From: Insolitispirillum peregrinum
GTDB taxonomy: Bacteria > Pseudomonadota > Alphaproteobacteria > Rhodospirillales > Rhodospirillaceae
Length of the DNA stretch: 34,471 bases
NCBI RefSeq assembly: GCF_042665255.1
Contig: NZ_JBHTCD010000045.1
Reading direction: 5' to 3' (one strand)
Within the stretch, counting starts at the first letter, position 1. Each line of letters starts with the position of its first letter. The translations under genes and the position numbers were made by a program. The notes beneath the pieces were generated by a model. It saw only the letters and a program-made list of their open reading frames with translations. It was not told the DNA's origin and did no database searches. Shown in pieces: positions 24,700-32,005 of this stretch.

Positions 24700-25776
24700 A
24701 TGAGTGTCGGCAGATTCACGGGAACGGGTACCGATTGGTCGGTTCTGGAAGGAAAGTCGGTTCTGGTGACCGGTGGTACCGGCTCGTTCGGGCGGAAATT
24801 CATTCGTACCCTGCTGGACAACTGCGCGCCGCGCCGGGTGGTGGTGTTCTCACGCGATGAACTGAAGCAGTACGAGATGGACCGCGAGTTCCAGGCCCAT
24901 CCCGGCTATGGCCGCCTGCGCTTTTTCATCGGTGATGTGCGCGACCTTGACCGTCTGGTGATGGCCTTCCGCGACATTGACATCGTGGTTCATGCCGCCG
25001 CGCTGAAGCATGTACCGATTGCCGAGTACAACCCGTTTGAATGCATCCGCACCAACGTCATCGGGGCGGAAAACGTGGTCACCGCCTGCCTGCGCACCAA
25101 CGTGCAAAAGGTGGTGGCGCTGTCCACCGACAAGGCCGCCAGCCCGCTGAACCTGTATGGCGCCAGCAAGCTGGCCTCGGACAAGATTTTTGTTGCTGGC
25201 AACAACATGGCCGGTGGTGATGGGCCGCGCTTTTGCGTGGTGCGCTATGGCAACGTGATTGGCTCGCGCGGCAGCGTGGTGCCGCTGTTCCAGCAGATGA
25301 TCCGCGATGGCGCCAAGGACCTGCCGATCACCGACGAGCGGATGACCCGGTTCTGGATCACCCTGCAACAGGGGGTGGCCTTTGTGGTGTCCAGCCTGCA
25401 GCAGATGGATGGCGGCGAGATTTTCATCCCCAAGATCCCCAGCATGCACATGGTCGATCTGGCGGCGGCGCTGGCCCCCGACCTGCCGCGCCGCATCGTT
25501 GGCATCCGTCCGGGCGAAAAGCTGCACGAAGTGATGATCACCGAAGACGACGCCCGCAACACGCTGGAGCTGGCCGACCGCTATATCATCGAGCCGTCGC
25601 TGGCGTTCTGGAAGCGTGGCGGCGTGGCGGCCAATGCCACGCCGGTTGGCGATGATTTCTATTATGCCAGCAACAACAACCCGGACATTCTCGATGCCAA
25701 CGGGTTGAGCGCAATGCTGCAAAGTGCTGGCTTGCTCGAGACTGGGAATGGTGGTGCTGGACATGGTCTGTACTGA
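24700..25776 (+). CDS. pseB: UDP-N-acetylglucosamine 4,6-dehydratase (inverting), PseB
   Basis: 358 residues. PseB converts UDP-GlcNAc to UDP-2-acetamido-2,6-dideoxy-L-arabino-hexos-4-ulose, first step to pseudaminic acid. The family signature is complete: VLVTGGTGSFG (NAD-binding), SRDELKQYEMDREF, GDVRDLDRL, HAAALKHVPIAEYNPFECI, TNVIGAENVV, STDKA, NLYGASKL (Tyr-Gly-Ala-Ser-Lys), RYGNVIGSRGSV, ITDERMTRFWI and GGEIFIPKIPSM. It has a short extra N terminus before the Rossmann fold (SVGRFTGTGTDWSVLEGKS). AGGAAAGG (24684-24691) is the ribosome site. It heads a chain of eight close genes; the next is not the usual PseC aminotransferase but a reductase. Confidence 0.94.
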   Translation: MSVGRFTGTGTDWSVLEGKSVLVTGGTGSFGRKFIRTLLDNCAPRRVVVFSRDELKQYEMDREFQAHPGYGRLRFFIGDVRDLDRLVMAFRDIDIVVHAAALKHVPIAEYNPFECIRTNVIGAENVVTACLRTNVQKVVALSTDKAASPLNLYGASKLASDKIFVAGNNMAGGDGPRFCVVRYGNVIGSRGSVVPLFQQMIRDGAKDLPITDERMTRFWITLQQGVAFVVSSLQQMDGGEIFIPKIPSMHMVDLAAALAPDLPRRIVGIRPGEKLHEVMITEDDARNTLELADRYIIEPSLAFWKRGGVAANATPVGDDFYYASNNNPDILDANGLSAMLQSAGLLETGNGGAGHGLY

Positions 25777-26731
25777 AGCTTGCGGCCCGGTTCTGATCAC
25801 CGGAGCAGGTGGGGCTTTAGGACATTATTTCCGCCTGGCGTGGGCCGCAGACGGGTTGGCCGGGCGACAGGTCGTCCCCTTGGTCCGTTCGGGCTCGAAG
25901 GTGGATGCCTGGCACCAGTGCAGCGGAGATCGCATTGCCCCGTTTGAGGCCGTTGATTTGGCCGATGCCGCACAAACCGATGCACTGATTGCCCGTTGGC
26001 AGCCATCAGTGGTGATTCACTGCGCGGCGCAGGCCAACGTGGATACCTGTGAGGAGGACCGCACGGCGGCCTTCCGTGACAATGTGGCGGCAACCCGGTC
26101 GCTGGTTGATGCGCTGGCCCGGCATGTTCCATCTTGTCACCTGATCCATGTCTCTACCGATCAGGTGTACCGCGATGGTGGGGGGCAAAGGGGCGACGTG
26201 GGGCCGGTTAACCTGTACGGCTGGACCAAGCTGTGGAGCGAAGATATCGCCCGCCAGCATGCCATCACAACGGTGCTTCGCCTGAATTACGTCGGCAAGG
26301 GCACTCCGAGCCGCCCGGGGCTGGTCAGCTGGCTGGTTAACAGTCTGGAAGCCGGCAAATCCATCACCTTGTTTCAGGATGTTCTGTTCAATCCGTGCCA
26401 TGGGTCGCTGGTGCCCGTGCTGGCCCGGAAATTTGTGGCCTCGGGACTCTGTGGTGTGTTCAATGTAGGGTCCAGTGGGGGCGGGCTGTCGAAAGCCGAT
26501 TTCCTGCTGCAACTGGCGCAGTGCCTGCATTTGCCAACGGAAACGGCCCATCTTGGCCATCTGAGTGATGTTGGCCTGAAAGCACCGCGTCCGCTGGACA
26601 TGCGGATGGATGTTTCTGGAACTGCGGTCGCCTTGGGCGTTCCTTTGCCATCCATTGCCAGCACCCTCGACGAACTGGTTGCCGAATGGCAGGGAGTGGA
26701 AAGGGAGTGGAAAACGTCTGATGTCTGTTGA
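25763..26731 (+). CDS. RmlD-like SDR reductase of a nucleotide sugar
   Basis: About 322 residues of the RmlD (dTDP-4-dehydrorhamnose reductase) type: NAD(P)-binding VLITGAGGALGHYF, IHCAAQANVDTCEEDRTAAF, the STDQVYRDG motif and the active-site NLYGWTKLWSE (Tyr-x-x-x-Lys). The end LDMRMDVSGTAVALG is also typical. Such enzymes reduce a 4-keto sugar nucleotide to the 4-hydroxy sugar with NAD(P)H. Right after pseB it could act on the PseB product, in place of the aminotransferase PseC. The start overlaps the pseB 3' end; ATG 25763 is used, with 25748 and 25724 possible. It overlaps the next gene by 11 bases. Confidence 0.8.
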   Translation: MVCTEACGPVLITGAGGALGHYFRLAWAADGLAGRQVVPLVRSGSKVDAWHQCSGDRIAPFEAVDLADAAQTDALIARWQPSVVIHCAAQANVDTCEEDRTAAFRDNVAATRSLVDALARHVPSCHLIHVSTDQVYRDGGGQRGDVGPVNLYGWTKLWSEDIARQHAITTVLRLNYVGKGTPSRPGLVSWLVNSLEAGKSITLFQDVLFNPCHGSLVPVLARKFVASGLCGVFNVGSSGGGLSKADFLLQLAQCLHLPTETAHLGHLSDVGLKAPRPLDMRMDVSGTAVALGVPLPSIASTLDELVAEWQGVEREWKTSDVC

Positions 26732-27422
26732 TGAGCGGATTCTGGTTGTTGCAGCCCACCCGGATGACGAGGTTCTGGGATGCGGAGGAACACTGGCCAG
26801 GTACTGCGCCCTTGGGTGGCCTGTTCGGGTGGTCTTTCTGGCTGAAGGGGTGATGGCCCGCTATCAGCCGGAGCAGTTTTCCTTGCCCGAAGTGGTGGAA
26901 AAATCTGCGCGCCGCAATGCCAATGCCCTGAAGGCGCTGGCATTGCTTGGCGTTGATGCCGATCAGGTTTTCCTGGCCGAGCGCCCCTGTTGCCGACTGG
27001 ATCAGGTTCCGTTGCTGGATCTGACCAAACAGATTGAAGCCCATATCCGCGATTTCCGCCCGACCCGTCTGTTCACCCATTCCGCCGATGATCCGAATGT
27101 TGATCATGGGGTTGCGCACCGGGCGATGCTGCCAGCGGTGCGCCCGTTGCCCGGACAGAGTCTGCGCGCAATTTTTGCCTTTGAAGTCTTGTCGAGCACC
27201 GAATGGAACCCGCTGAAGCCCTTTGCGCCGACGGTGTTCTCCGATATTTCGCAGACCATGGAGTTGAAGGTCGCGGCGATGGCCGTCTATGAGGACGAGA
27301 TGCATCCGCCCCCGCATCCGCGCTCGCCCGAAGTTTTGCGGGCTCTGGGGCATTTCCGGGGGGCACAGGCGGGGATGACCTATGCCGAGGGTTTCGCCCT
27401 GATCCGGGGCCTGAACCTGTGA
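26721..27422 (+). CDS. PIG-L / LmbE family deacetylase
   Basis: 233 residues, normal for the family. The zinc motif AAHPDDE (His13, Asp15 as general base, Asp16 zinc ligand) is intact, and the second zinc region reads THSADDPNVDHGVAHR with the DH pair expected. These enzymes remove the N-acetyl group from GlcNAc-type sugars (MshB, PIG-L, BshB). In this cluster it may free the amine of a 2-acetamido-6-deoxy sugar or of the final nonulosonic acid; that is inferred from neighbours. AGGGAG lies about 13 bases upstream, inside the reductase gene. Overlaps the next gene as GTGA. Confidence 0.85.
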   Translation: MSVDERILVVAAHPDDEVLGCGGTLARYCALGWPVRVVFLAEGVMARYQPEQFSLPEVVEKSARRNANALKALALLGVDADQVFLAERPCCRLDQVPLLDLTKQIEAHIRDFRPTRLFTHSADDPNVDHGVAHRAMLPAVRPLPGQSLRAIFAFEVLSSTEWNPLKPFAPTVFSDISQTMELKVAAMAVYEDEMHPPPHPRSPEVLRALGHFRGAQAGMTYAEGFALIRGLNL

Positions 27423-28456
27423 CCAGCTGGCCACCGCTTCTTGTCCGCTGTGATGCCGGGGGGGATCATGGGCTGGGGCACCTGATGCGCTGCCTTGCGC
27501 TGGCGGAAGCCCTGCGGGCTGTCGGTGGCCCGGTCGCACAGTTTTGCATGCAGGCGCCCGAGACCATTCTGCAGCGGGTTCGGGATGCCGGGTTTTTCGT
27601 GCAGGGGAGCGCGCGGCAGGCTGGTCGGGATTGTGACGACCTTGTGCTCTGGTGCCAGCAGAACAGCGCCGATGGTCCGCCGTGGGTGGTGCTCGATGGC
27701 AAGTATGTCGACCCTGCCCTGCTGTCCCCATTGGCCGAGGCCAGTCGCCTGATCTGTTACGATGACGCACCATACCGCGATTTTCCAGCGGCGGTGATCA
27801 TCAACGCCCAGCCGTGGACTTCGGCAACCGATTACCCGCTGCGGGCTGGCCGTCTGGTGCTGGCGGGCGGACAGTACAACTCGATTCATCCGGGGTATTT
27901 TGCCGCCGCCGACAGACCGGCCCGTTCGGCTGTTTTGATCACGCTGGGCGGCGAAGACCCGGCCAACGATACGGCGTGGATCGCTCGCATGCTGGCCGAT
28001 GAGTTGAGCGGTTTTCCGGTTCTGGCGGTGATCGGCCCGGCTCACCCGGCGCGGACGGCGGCCTGTGTGGCGCTGACCCGTTTTTTGCCCCAGAGTGAAA
28101 TCATCCATGCCCCGCCGTCACTGATCCCGATGGCCGAGCGGTCTTTTCTGGCCCTGTCCGCCGGGGGAACCAGTTGCTACGAGTTGCAGGCGGCAGGGAT
28201 TGCGGTGGCCGCCATTGCGGTGGAAGAGCATCAGGTGCCTTTTGTTGCGGCACTGGAACGACTGGGCGGTGTTGTTCCGCTGGCCGGTCCGGCCCCGACC
28301 ACCGGCGACCGCCCGGCGGCCGGGCCGCGTGCCATCCTGCACCGCCTGTTGCATGATCGGGAGTGGCGAGCCGAGCGCATCACCCATGGCCGTGCCCTGT
28401 TCCCGGCCCCCGGAGGCCAAACTCTTGCCCGTGTCCTGATGGAGCATCTGCGCTGA
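27419..28456 (+). CDS. PseG-like nucleotide-sugar hydrolase
   Basis: 345 residues from a GTG start. PseG releases the free 2,4-diacetamido-2,4,6-trideoxy sugar from its UDP form; its fold is a GT-B glycosyltransferase relative (MurG-like). Visible are the N-terminal loop with catalytic His21 (VRCDAGGDHGLGHLMRCLAL), a segment VVLDGKYVDPALLSPL, YDDAPYRD, LITLGGEDPAND and the nucleotide-binding SAGGTSCYEL. The usual RxDxS start is altered here to RCDAG and the middle region differs from classical PseG, fitting a different sugar. Overlaps the deacetylase by four bases and the next gene as TGATG. Confidence 0.8.
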   Translation: MTSWPPLLVRCDAGGDHGLGHLMRCLALAEALRAVGGPVAQFCMQAPETILQRVRDAGFFVQGSARQAGRDCDDLVLWCQQNSADGPPWVVLDGKYVDPALLSPLAEASRLICYDDAPYRDFPAAVIINAQPWTSATDYPLRAGRLVLAGGQYNSIHPGYFAAADRPARSAVLITLGGEDPANDTAWIARMLADELSGFPVLAVIGPAHPARTAACVALTRFLPQSEIIHAPPSLIPMAERSFLALSAGGTSCYELQAAGIAVAAIAVEEHQVPFVAALERLGGVVPLAGPAPTTGDRPAAGPRAILHRLLHDREWRAERITHGRALFPAPGGQTLARVLMEHLR

Positions 28457-29391
28457 TGTCTGTTTCTGCCGATCGTCTGATTCTGGGAACCGCCCAGCTG
28501 GGGCTGTCCTATGGCATCGCCAACCAGAACGGCAAGCCTGACCGGTCCGAGGCGATTGCTCTGGTCCATACTGCTCTGGCTGCCGGGGTGCGGGTGCTGG
28601 ATACCGCCCGCTGCTATGGCGATTCCGAAGAAGTTCTGCACGATGCCTTGCAGGCGGCTCCGGGGGATCTTGCGCAGCAGGCAACGGTGATCACCAAGGT
28701 CAACACGCCTGAACCAGAAGAGGCTGCCATTCTGAGCGATGCGGCTTTGGCGGACCTGGCCCGGGACGGCGTCCGGGCATCCTGTCAGGCGCTGGGCGTC
28801 GAGACGCTGCCGGTGGTGCTGATCCGTGAAGCCTGGCCCCTGCGCCGTCCGAACGGATTCTGGCAGGCGTTGCTGGAAATGCGGGAACAGGGCCTGATCG
28901 GAACGTTGGGGCTGTCGGCACAGGCCGCCGAAGAGGCCGATCTGGCCGCGGCCTGCCCCGATATCGGCCATCTGCAAATCCCCTTTAACCTGCTGGATTA
29001 CCGCTGGCGGGACGGGGGGGCGCTGGATCGCCTGGCCACCCGACCAGACATCACCCTGCATGTGCGCTCGGTCTTTTTGCAGGGCTTGCTGCTGGGGGGG
29101 GATCGTGTCTCATGGCCTGCGGTTGCCAACGGCTGTGGCCCGGCGGTTCAGGCGGCCTTGCTGCGGGCCAAAGACGAATTGGGGCGGGCGTCGCTGGCTG
29201 ATCTGTGTATCGCCTATGTCCTTGGCCATCCGCAGGTTGCCGGGGTGGTTCTGGGCATGGAAACTGGTGCCCAGTTCGGCGATAATCTGGCTCTGCTGGC
29301 CCGACCACCGTTAACCGTTGACCAGCGCAAGGCCGTTGATGCGATGGTGCCCCGGGTCCCCGAAGCATTGTTGAATCCCGGTCAGTGGTAA
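28456..29391 (+). CDS. Aldo/keto reductase with altered active-site His
   Basis: 311 residues of the AKR fold: GTAQLGLSYGIANQNGKP, LDTARCYGDSEE with Asp49 and Tyr54, and Lys81 in VITKV. The fourth catalytic residue, usually His in a motif like LLHR, falls in PVVLIREAWPL where no His is present (Ile/Arg instead). The C-terminal cofactor part (AGVVLGMETGAQFGDNLAL) looks normal. AKRs of this branch are often found in sialic-acid-like and glycan loci next to NeuB genes. It may act on a sugar intermediate or have a changed chemistry. The open frame extends upstream to 28363, but homology starts at ATG 28456, which overlaps the previous stop. Confidence 0.82.
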   Translation: MSVSADRLILGTAQLGLSYGIANQNGKPDRSEAIALVHTALAAGVRVLDTARCYGDSEEVLHDALQAAPGDLAQQATVITKVNTPEPEEAAILSDAALADLARDGVRASCQALGVETLPVVLIREAWPLRRPNGFWQALLEMREQGLIGTLGLSAQAAEEADLAAACPDIGHLQIPFNLLDYRWRDGGALDRLATRPDITLHVRSVFLQGLLLGGDRVSWPAVANGCGPAVQAALLRAKDELGRASLADLCIAYVLGHPQVAGVVLGMETGAQFGDNLALLARPPLTVDQRKAVDAMVPRVPEALLNPGQW

Positions 29392-29439
29392 ACGGACCGC
29401 ATCGTTGATCGCATCCACAGTATCAAAACGAGGACACCC

Positions 29440-30504
29440 ATGGTCGCACAGATGAAGATTGGTTCGCGCCTGATCGGGGATGGACACCCGGTTTTCGTGA
29501 TGGCAGAGGCCGGAGCCAACCACAATGGCGACCTGGGGCTGGCGAAGCAGCTGGTGGATGTGGCCAAAGCGGCGAGCGCTGACTGCGTCAAGTTCCAGAC
29601 CTTCACCGCCGCCGAGTTCTGTGCCGATCGCTCCAAGACTTTCACCTATTTCAGTCAGGGCCAGCAGGTCACGGAAAGCGAATACGAGATGTTCCGCCGG
29701 CTGGAGTTCACCCGTGAGGAATGGGTCGAGTTGATGGCCTATTGCGACCAGCAGCAGATCATGTTCCTGACCACCGTGCAGGACCCGGTGAATCTGGAAA
29801 TGATGCAGGAGCTGGGGTTGCTGGCGATCAAGGTCGGATCGGATGATTTCGATCATTTGCCCAATCTGCGCACCTTTGCCGACACTGGTCTGCCGCTGAT
29901 CATCTCCAAGGGTATGGCCGATGCGGACGAAGTGGACAAGGTGGTCAATGACCTGAAGCCCCGTTGTTCCAGTCTGGGGGTTCTGCACTGCGTTTCCCTC
30001 TATCCGTCAGGCCCCGAGCACCTGAATCTGGCGCAAATCCCGGCGTTGCGGGCACGCCATCCCGAGGTGGTGTGGGGATTTTCCGATCACAGCCGCTCGA
30101 CGGTGGCCCCGGCGCTGGCGGTGGCTTTGGGGGCGCGGATCATCGAAAAGCACATCACCCTCAGTCATGACCTGCCCGGCCCGGATCACTGGTTCTCGAT
30201 GGACCCGGTTGAACTGACGGAAATGGTAGCCCATATCCGCTTTGCCGAGGCCGCACAGGGCAGCGGGTTGATCATGCCCCATGCCGCCGAAGAACGCAGC
30301 CGGACCATCATGCGCCGCCGCATCATCGCCCGCCATGACCTGCCCGCCGGAACCGTGCTGGACGAGCAGGCAGTGACCTTCAAGCGTGCGGAACAGGGCC
30401 TGTATGTCGGGGACTGGGACTCCGTGCAGGGCCACCGCCTGCGCACGGCCAAAGCCGCCGCCGAGGGCATTTGTGCTGACGACCTTGAGCCTGCAGGTGT
30501 CTGA
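29440..30504 (+). CDS. NeuB/PseI-family nonulosonic acid synthase
   Basis: 354 residues. NeuB-type synthases condense phosphoenolpyruvate with a 6-carbon amino sugar to make a nine-carbon acid. The barrel shows FVMAEAGANHNGDLGLAKQL, DCVKFQTFTAAEFC, FLTTVQDPVNLEMM, IKVGSDDFDHLPN, LPLIISKGMA, LHCVSLYP, GFSDHSR and IIEKHITLSHDLPGPDHWFS, which are the PEP and metal-binding signatures. A C-terminal SAF (antifreeze-like) domain occupies about 290-350 (SRTIMRRRIIARHDLPAGTV). Whether the substrate is that of PseI, LegI or something new cannot be decided by eye. GAGGAC precedes the ATG; a 48-base gap separates it from the reductase gene. Confidence 0.9.
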   Translation: MVAQMKIGSRLIGDGHPVFVMAEAGANHNGDLGLAKQLVDVAKAASADCVKFQTFTAAEFCADRSKTFTYFSQGQQVTESEYEMFRRLEFTREEWVELMAYCDQQQIMFLTTVQDPVNLEMMQELGLLAIKVGSDDFDHLPNLRTFADTGLPLIISKGMADADEVDKVVNDLKPRCSSLGVLHCVSLYPSGPEHLNLAQIPALRARHPEVVWGFSDHSRSTVAPALAVALGARIIEKHITLSHDLPGPDHWFSMDPVELTEMVAHIRFAEAAQGSGLIMPHAAEERSRTIMRRRIIARHDLPAGTVLDEQAVTFKRAEQGLYVGDWDSVQGHRLRTAKAAAEGICADDLEPAGV

Positions 30505-31187
30505 TGATCGTTTCCATTCATCAGCCTGCTTACCTGCCCTGGCTGGGGTATTTCGACAAAATTCTCAAGTCGGACCTGTTTTTGTATCTTGATACCGTCC
30601 AGTTCCAGAAGGGCAGTTTCCAGAACCGCAACAAGATCCGCACCAAGGATGGCTGGATCTGGCAGACAGTGCCCGTCCAGACCAAGGGTAAGCACTATGA
30701 GCAGACCATTGCCGAGGTAGACATCAACCCGGTGTTGCCGTGGCAGGCCAAGCACTGGGCCGCGATCAGCCAGAATTACCGCAAGGCGCCGTGTGCTGCC
30801 GACTGGCTGCCGCTGCTCGAACCGTTCTATCACACCCCCTATCAGCGGCTGAGCGAGCTGTGTTGGGACATGATGGATGTTTTTAATCAGGCCCTGGGGA
30901 TCACCACCCCGATCCGCAAAACGTCCGAGATGCCGCCGGTTGAAGGGGCCAAAAGTGACCTGATCCTGAATCTGTGCCGCGCGGTCGGGGCGACAACCTA
31001 TCTGTCTGGCTCGCAAGGGCGGGTATATCTGAACGAAGCCTCGTTCGCCGAGGCTGGAATTGCGGTTGTCTATCAGGACTATCAGCATCCTGCCTATCAA
31101 CAAGCCTACCCGGGTTTTGAGCCCTATATGGGGGTTATTGACCTGTTGATGAATGAACCCAACCCAGTTAACCTGCTGAAAGGATAG
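30504..31187 (+). CDS. WbqC-like family protein
   Basis: 227 residues; I recognise the WbqC family by its start IVSIHQPAYLPWLGYFDKIL, then LYLDTVQFQKGSFQNRNKIR and the LSGSQGRVYLNEASFAEAGI region. The family is common in O-antigen and glycan loci of many bacteria; its reaction is not established. No signal peptide or membrane helix. ATG overlaps the synthase stop (TGATG), so it is co-translated with it, which suggests work on the same sugar. Confidence 0.88.
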   Translation: MIVSIHQPAYLPWLGYFDKILKSDLFLYLDTVQFQKGSFQNRNKIRTKDGWIWQTVPVQTKGKHYEQTIAEVDINPVLPWQAKHWAAISQNYRKAPCAADWLPLLEPFYHTPYQRLSELCWDMMDVFNQALGITTPIRKTSEMPPVEGAKSDLILNLCRAVGATTYLSGSQGRVYLNEASFAEAGIAVVYQDYQHPAYQQAYPGFEPYMGVIDLLMNEPNPVNLLKG

Positions 31188-31192
31188 TCAGA

Positions 31193-31867
31193 ATGTCTTT
31201 TTCTCCAGAGTGGGAAGCCCTCTATGCCGCCGGGGCTCACCAGAGCGTCTGGCCGTGGAGCGAGCTGATCTCGCTGATCATGCGTCATGCTCGTCCGCAC
31301 CAGCGGGAAACTCCGGCCCGGGTTCTGGAAGTCGGTTGTGGTGTCGGAGCCAACATTCCTCTGGTGCAGTGGTTTGGTGGCGAGTTTTACGGCATCGACA
31401 ATAGTGCCAGTGCCCTGGAGAGCATCCGCCAGCGACATGGCGACAGCGTTCATCTGGCGCAAACCGATTTTTGTCAGGATATCCCGTTTGCCGGTCCCTT
31501 TGATATCGTGATTGACCGCGGTTCCCTGACTCATAATCCGACGGCATCCATTCGGCGCTGCCTGGAAATGATTCACGACCGACTGGCTCCGGGGGGGATC
31601 TATGTTGGTATTCACCTGTTTTCGACCGACTGTGACGATTTCAAGCGCGGCGAACCGACGGATGACCCGTATGTGCGGCAAGGCTATACCCGCGGTGATT
31701 TCGCCGGGGTTGGCCGGGTTCACTTTGCCGATCGACCCCATCTGGAAGACCTGTTTGCCAATTTTTCGCTGGATGTGATGGACCACGTCACCAGCCAGAC
31801 CCTCAAGCCTGCTCCTGAACGGCTGGCCTGGTGGAATGTTGTCGCCCGGAAAAAGGCAGCCTCCTGA
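31193..31867 (+). CDS. Class I SAM-dependent methyltransferase
   Basis: 224 residues with the Rossmann methyltransferase core: motif I VLEVGCGVGANIP, an acidic loop GIDNSASALESI, motif IV-like FDIVIDRGSLTHN and LAPGGIYVGIHLFS. No transmembrane part. It probably methylates a sugar or a related intermediate of this cluster, given the position five bases after wbqC. AAGGATAG sits upstream of the ATG. The substrate cannot be told from sequence. Confidence 0.82.
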   Translation: MSFSPEWEALYAAGAHQSVWPWSELISLIMRHARPHQRETPARVLEVGCGVGANIPLVQWFGGEFYGIDNSASALESIRQRHGDSVHLAQTDFCQDIPFAGPFDIVIDRGSLTHNPTASIRRCLEMIHDRLAPGGIYVGIHLFSTDCDDFKRGEPTDDPYVRQGYTRGDFAGVGRVHFADRPHLEDLFANFSLDVMDHVTSQTLKPAPERLAWWNVVARKKAAS

Positions 31868-31886
31868 GCCCCTCCCTCTGGCGGGC

Positions 31887-31947
31887 ATCAGGGGATGGCG
31901 CCGGTTCTTACATCTGTGATCAACTTGATGTACAAAGGTCCCCTGAT
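31887..31947 (+). promoter_or_regulatory. Two-step inverted repeat before the polymerase gene
   Basis: ATCAGGGGA (31887-31895) pairs with TCCCCTGAT (31939-31947), and within it TACATC and GATGTA (about 31909-31914, 31927-31932) can pair. No T-run follows. It lies in the 138-base gap between the methyltransferase and the membrane protein gene, and could end the first operon, or fold in the leader of the second. Confidence 0.4.
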
Positions 31948-32005
31948 CTTAACACGCAAACGCAGGGCCGTCCTGATCGCCCGAAATTTGCTTTTGGCGT
32001 GAGAT

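Noticed and set aside
24482..24703. 73-codon frame before pseB
   Set aside because: Runs through an AT-rich stretch, promoter and terminator and overlaps the pseB start; no coding character.
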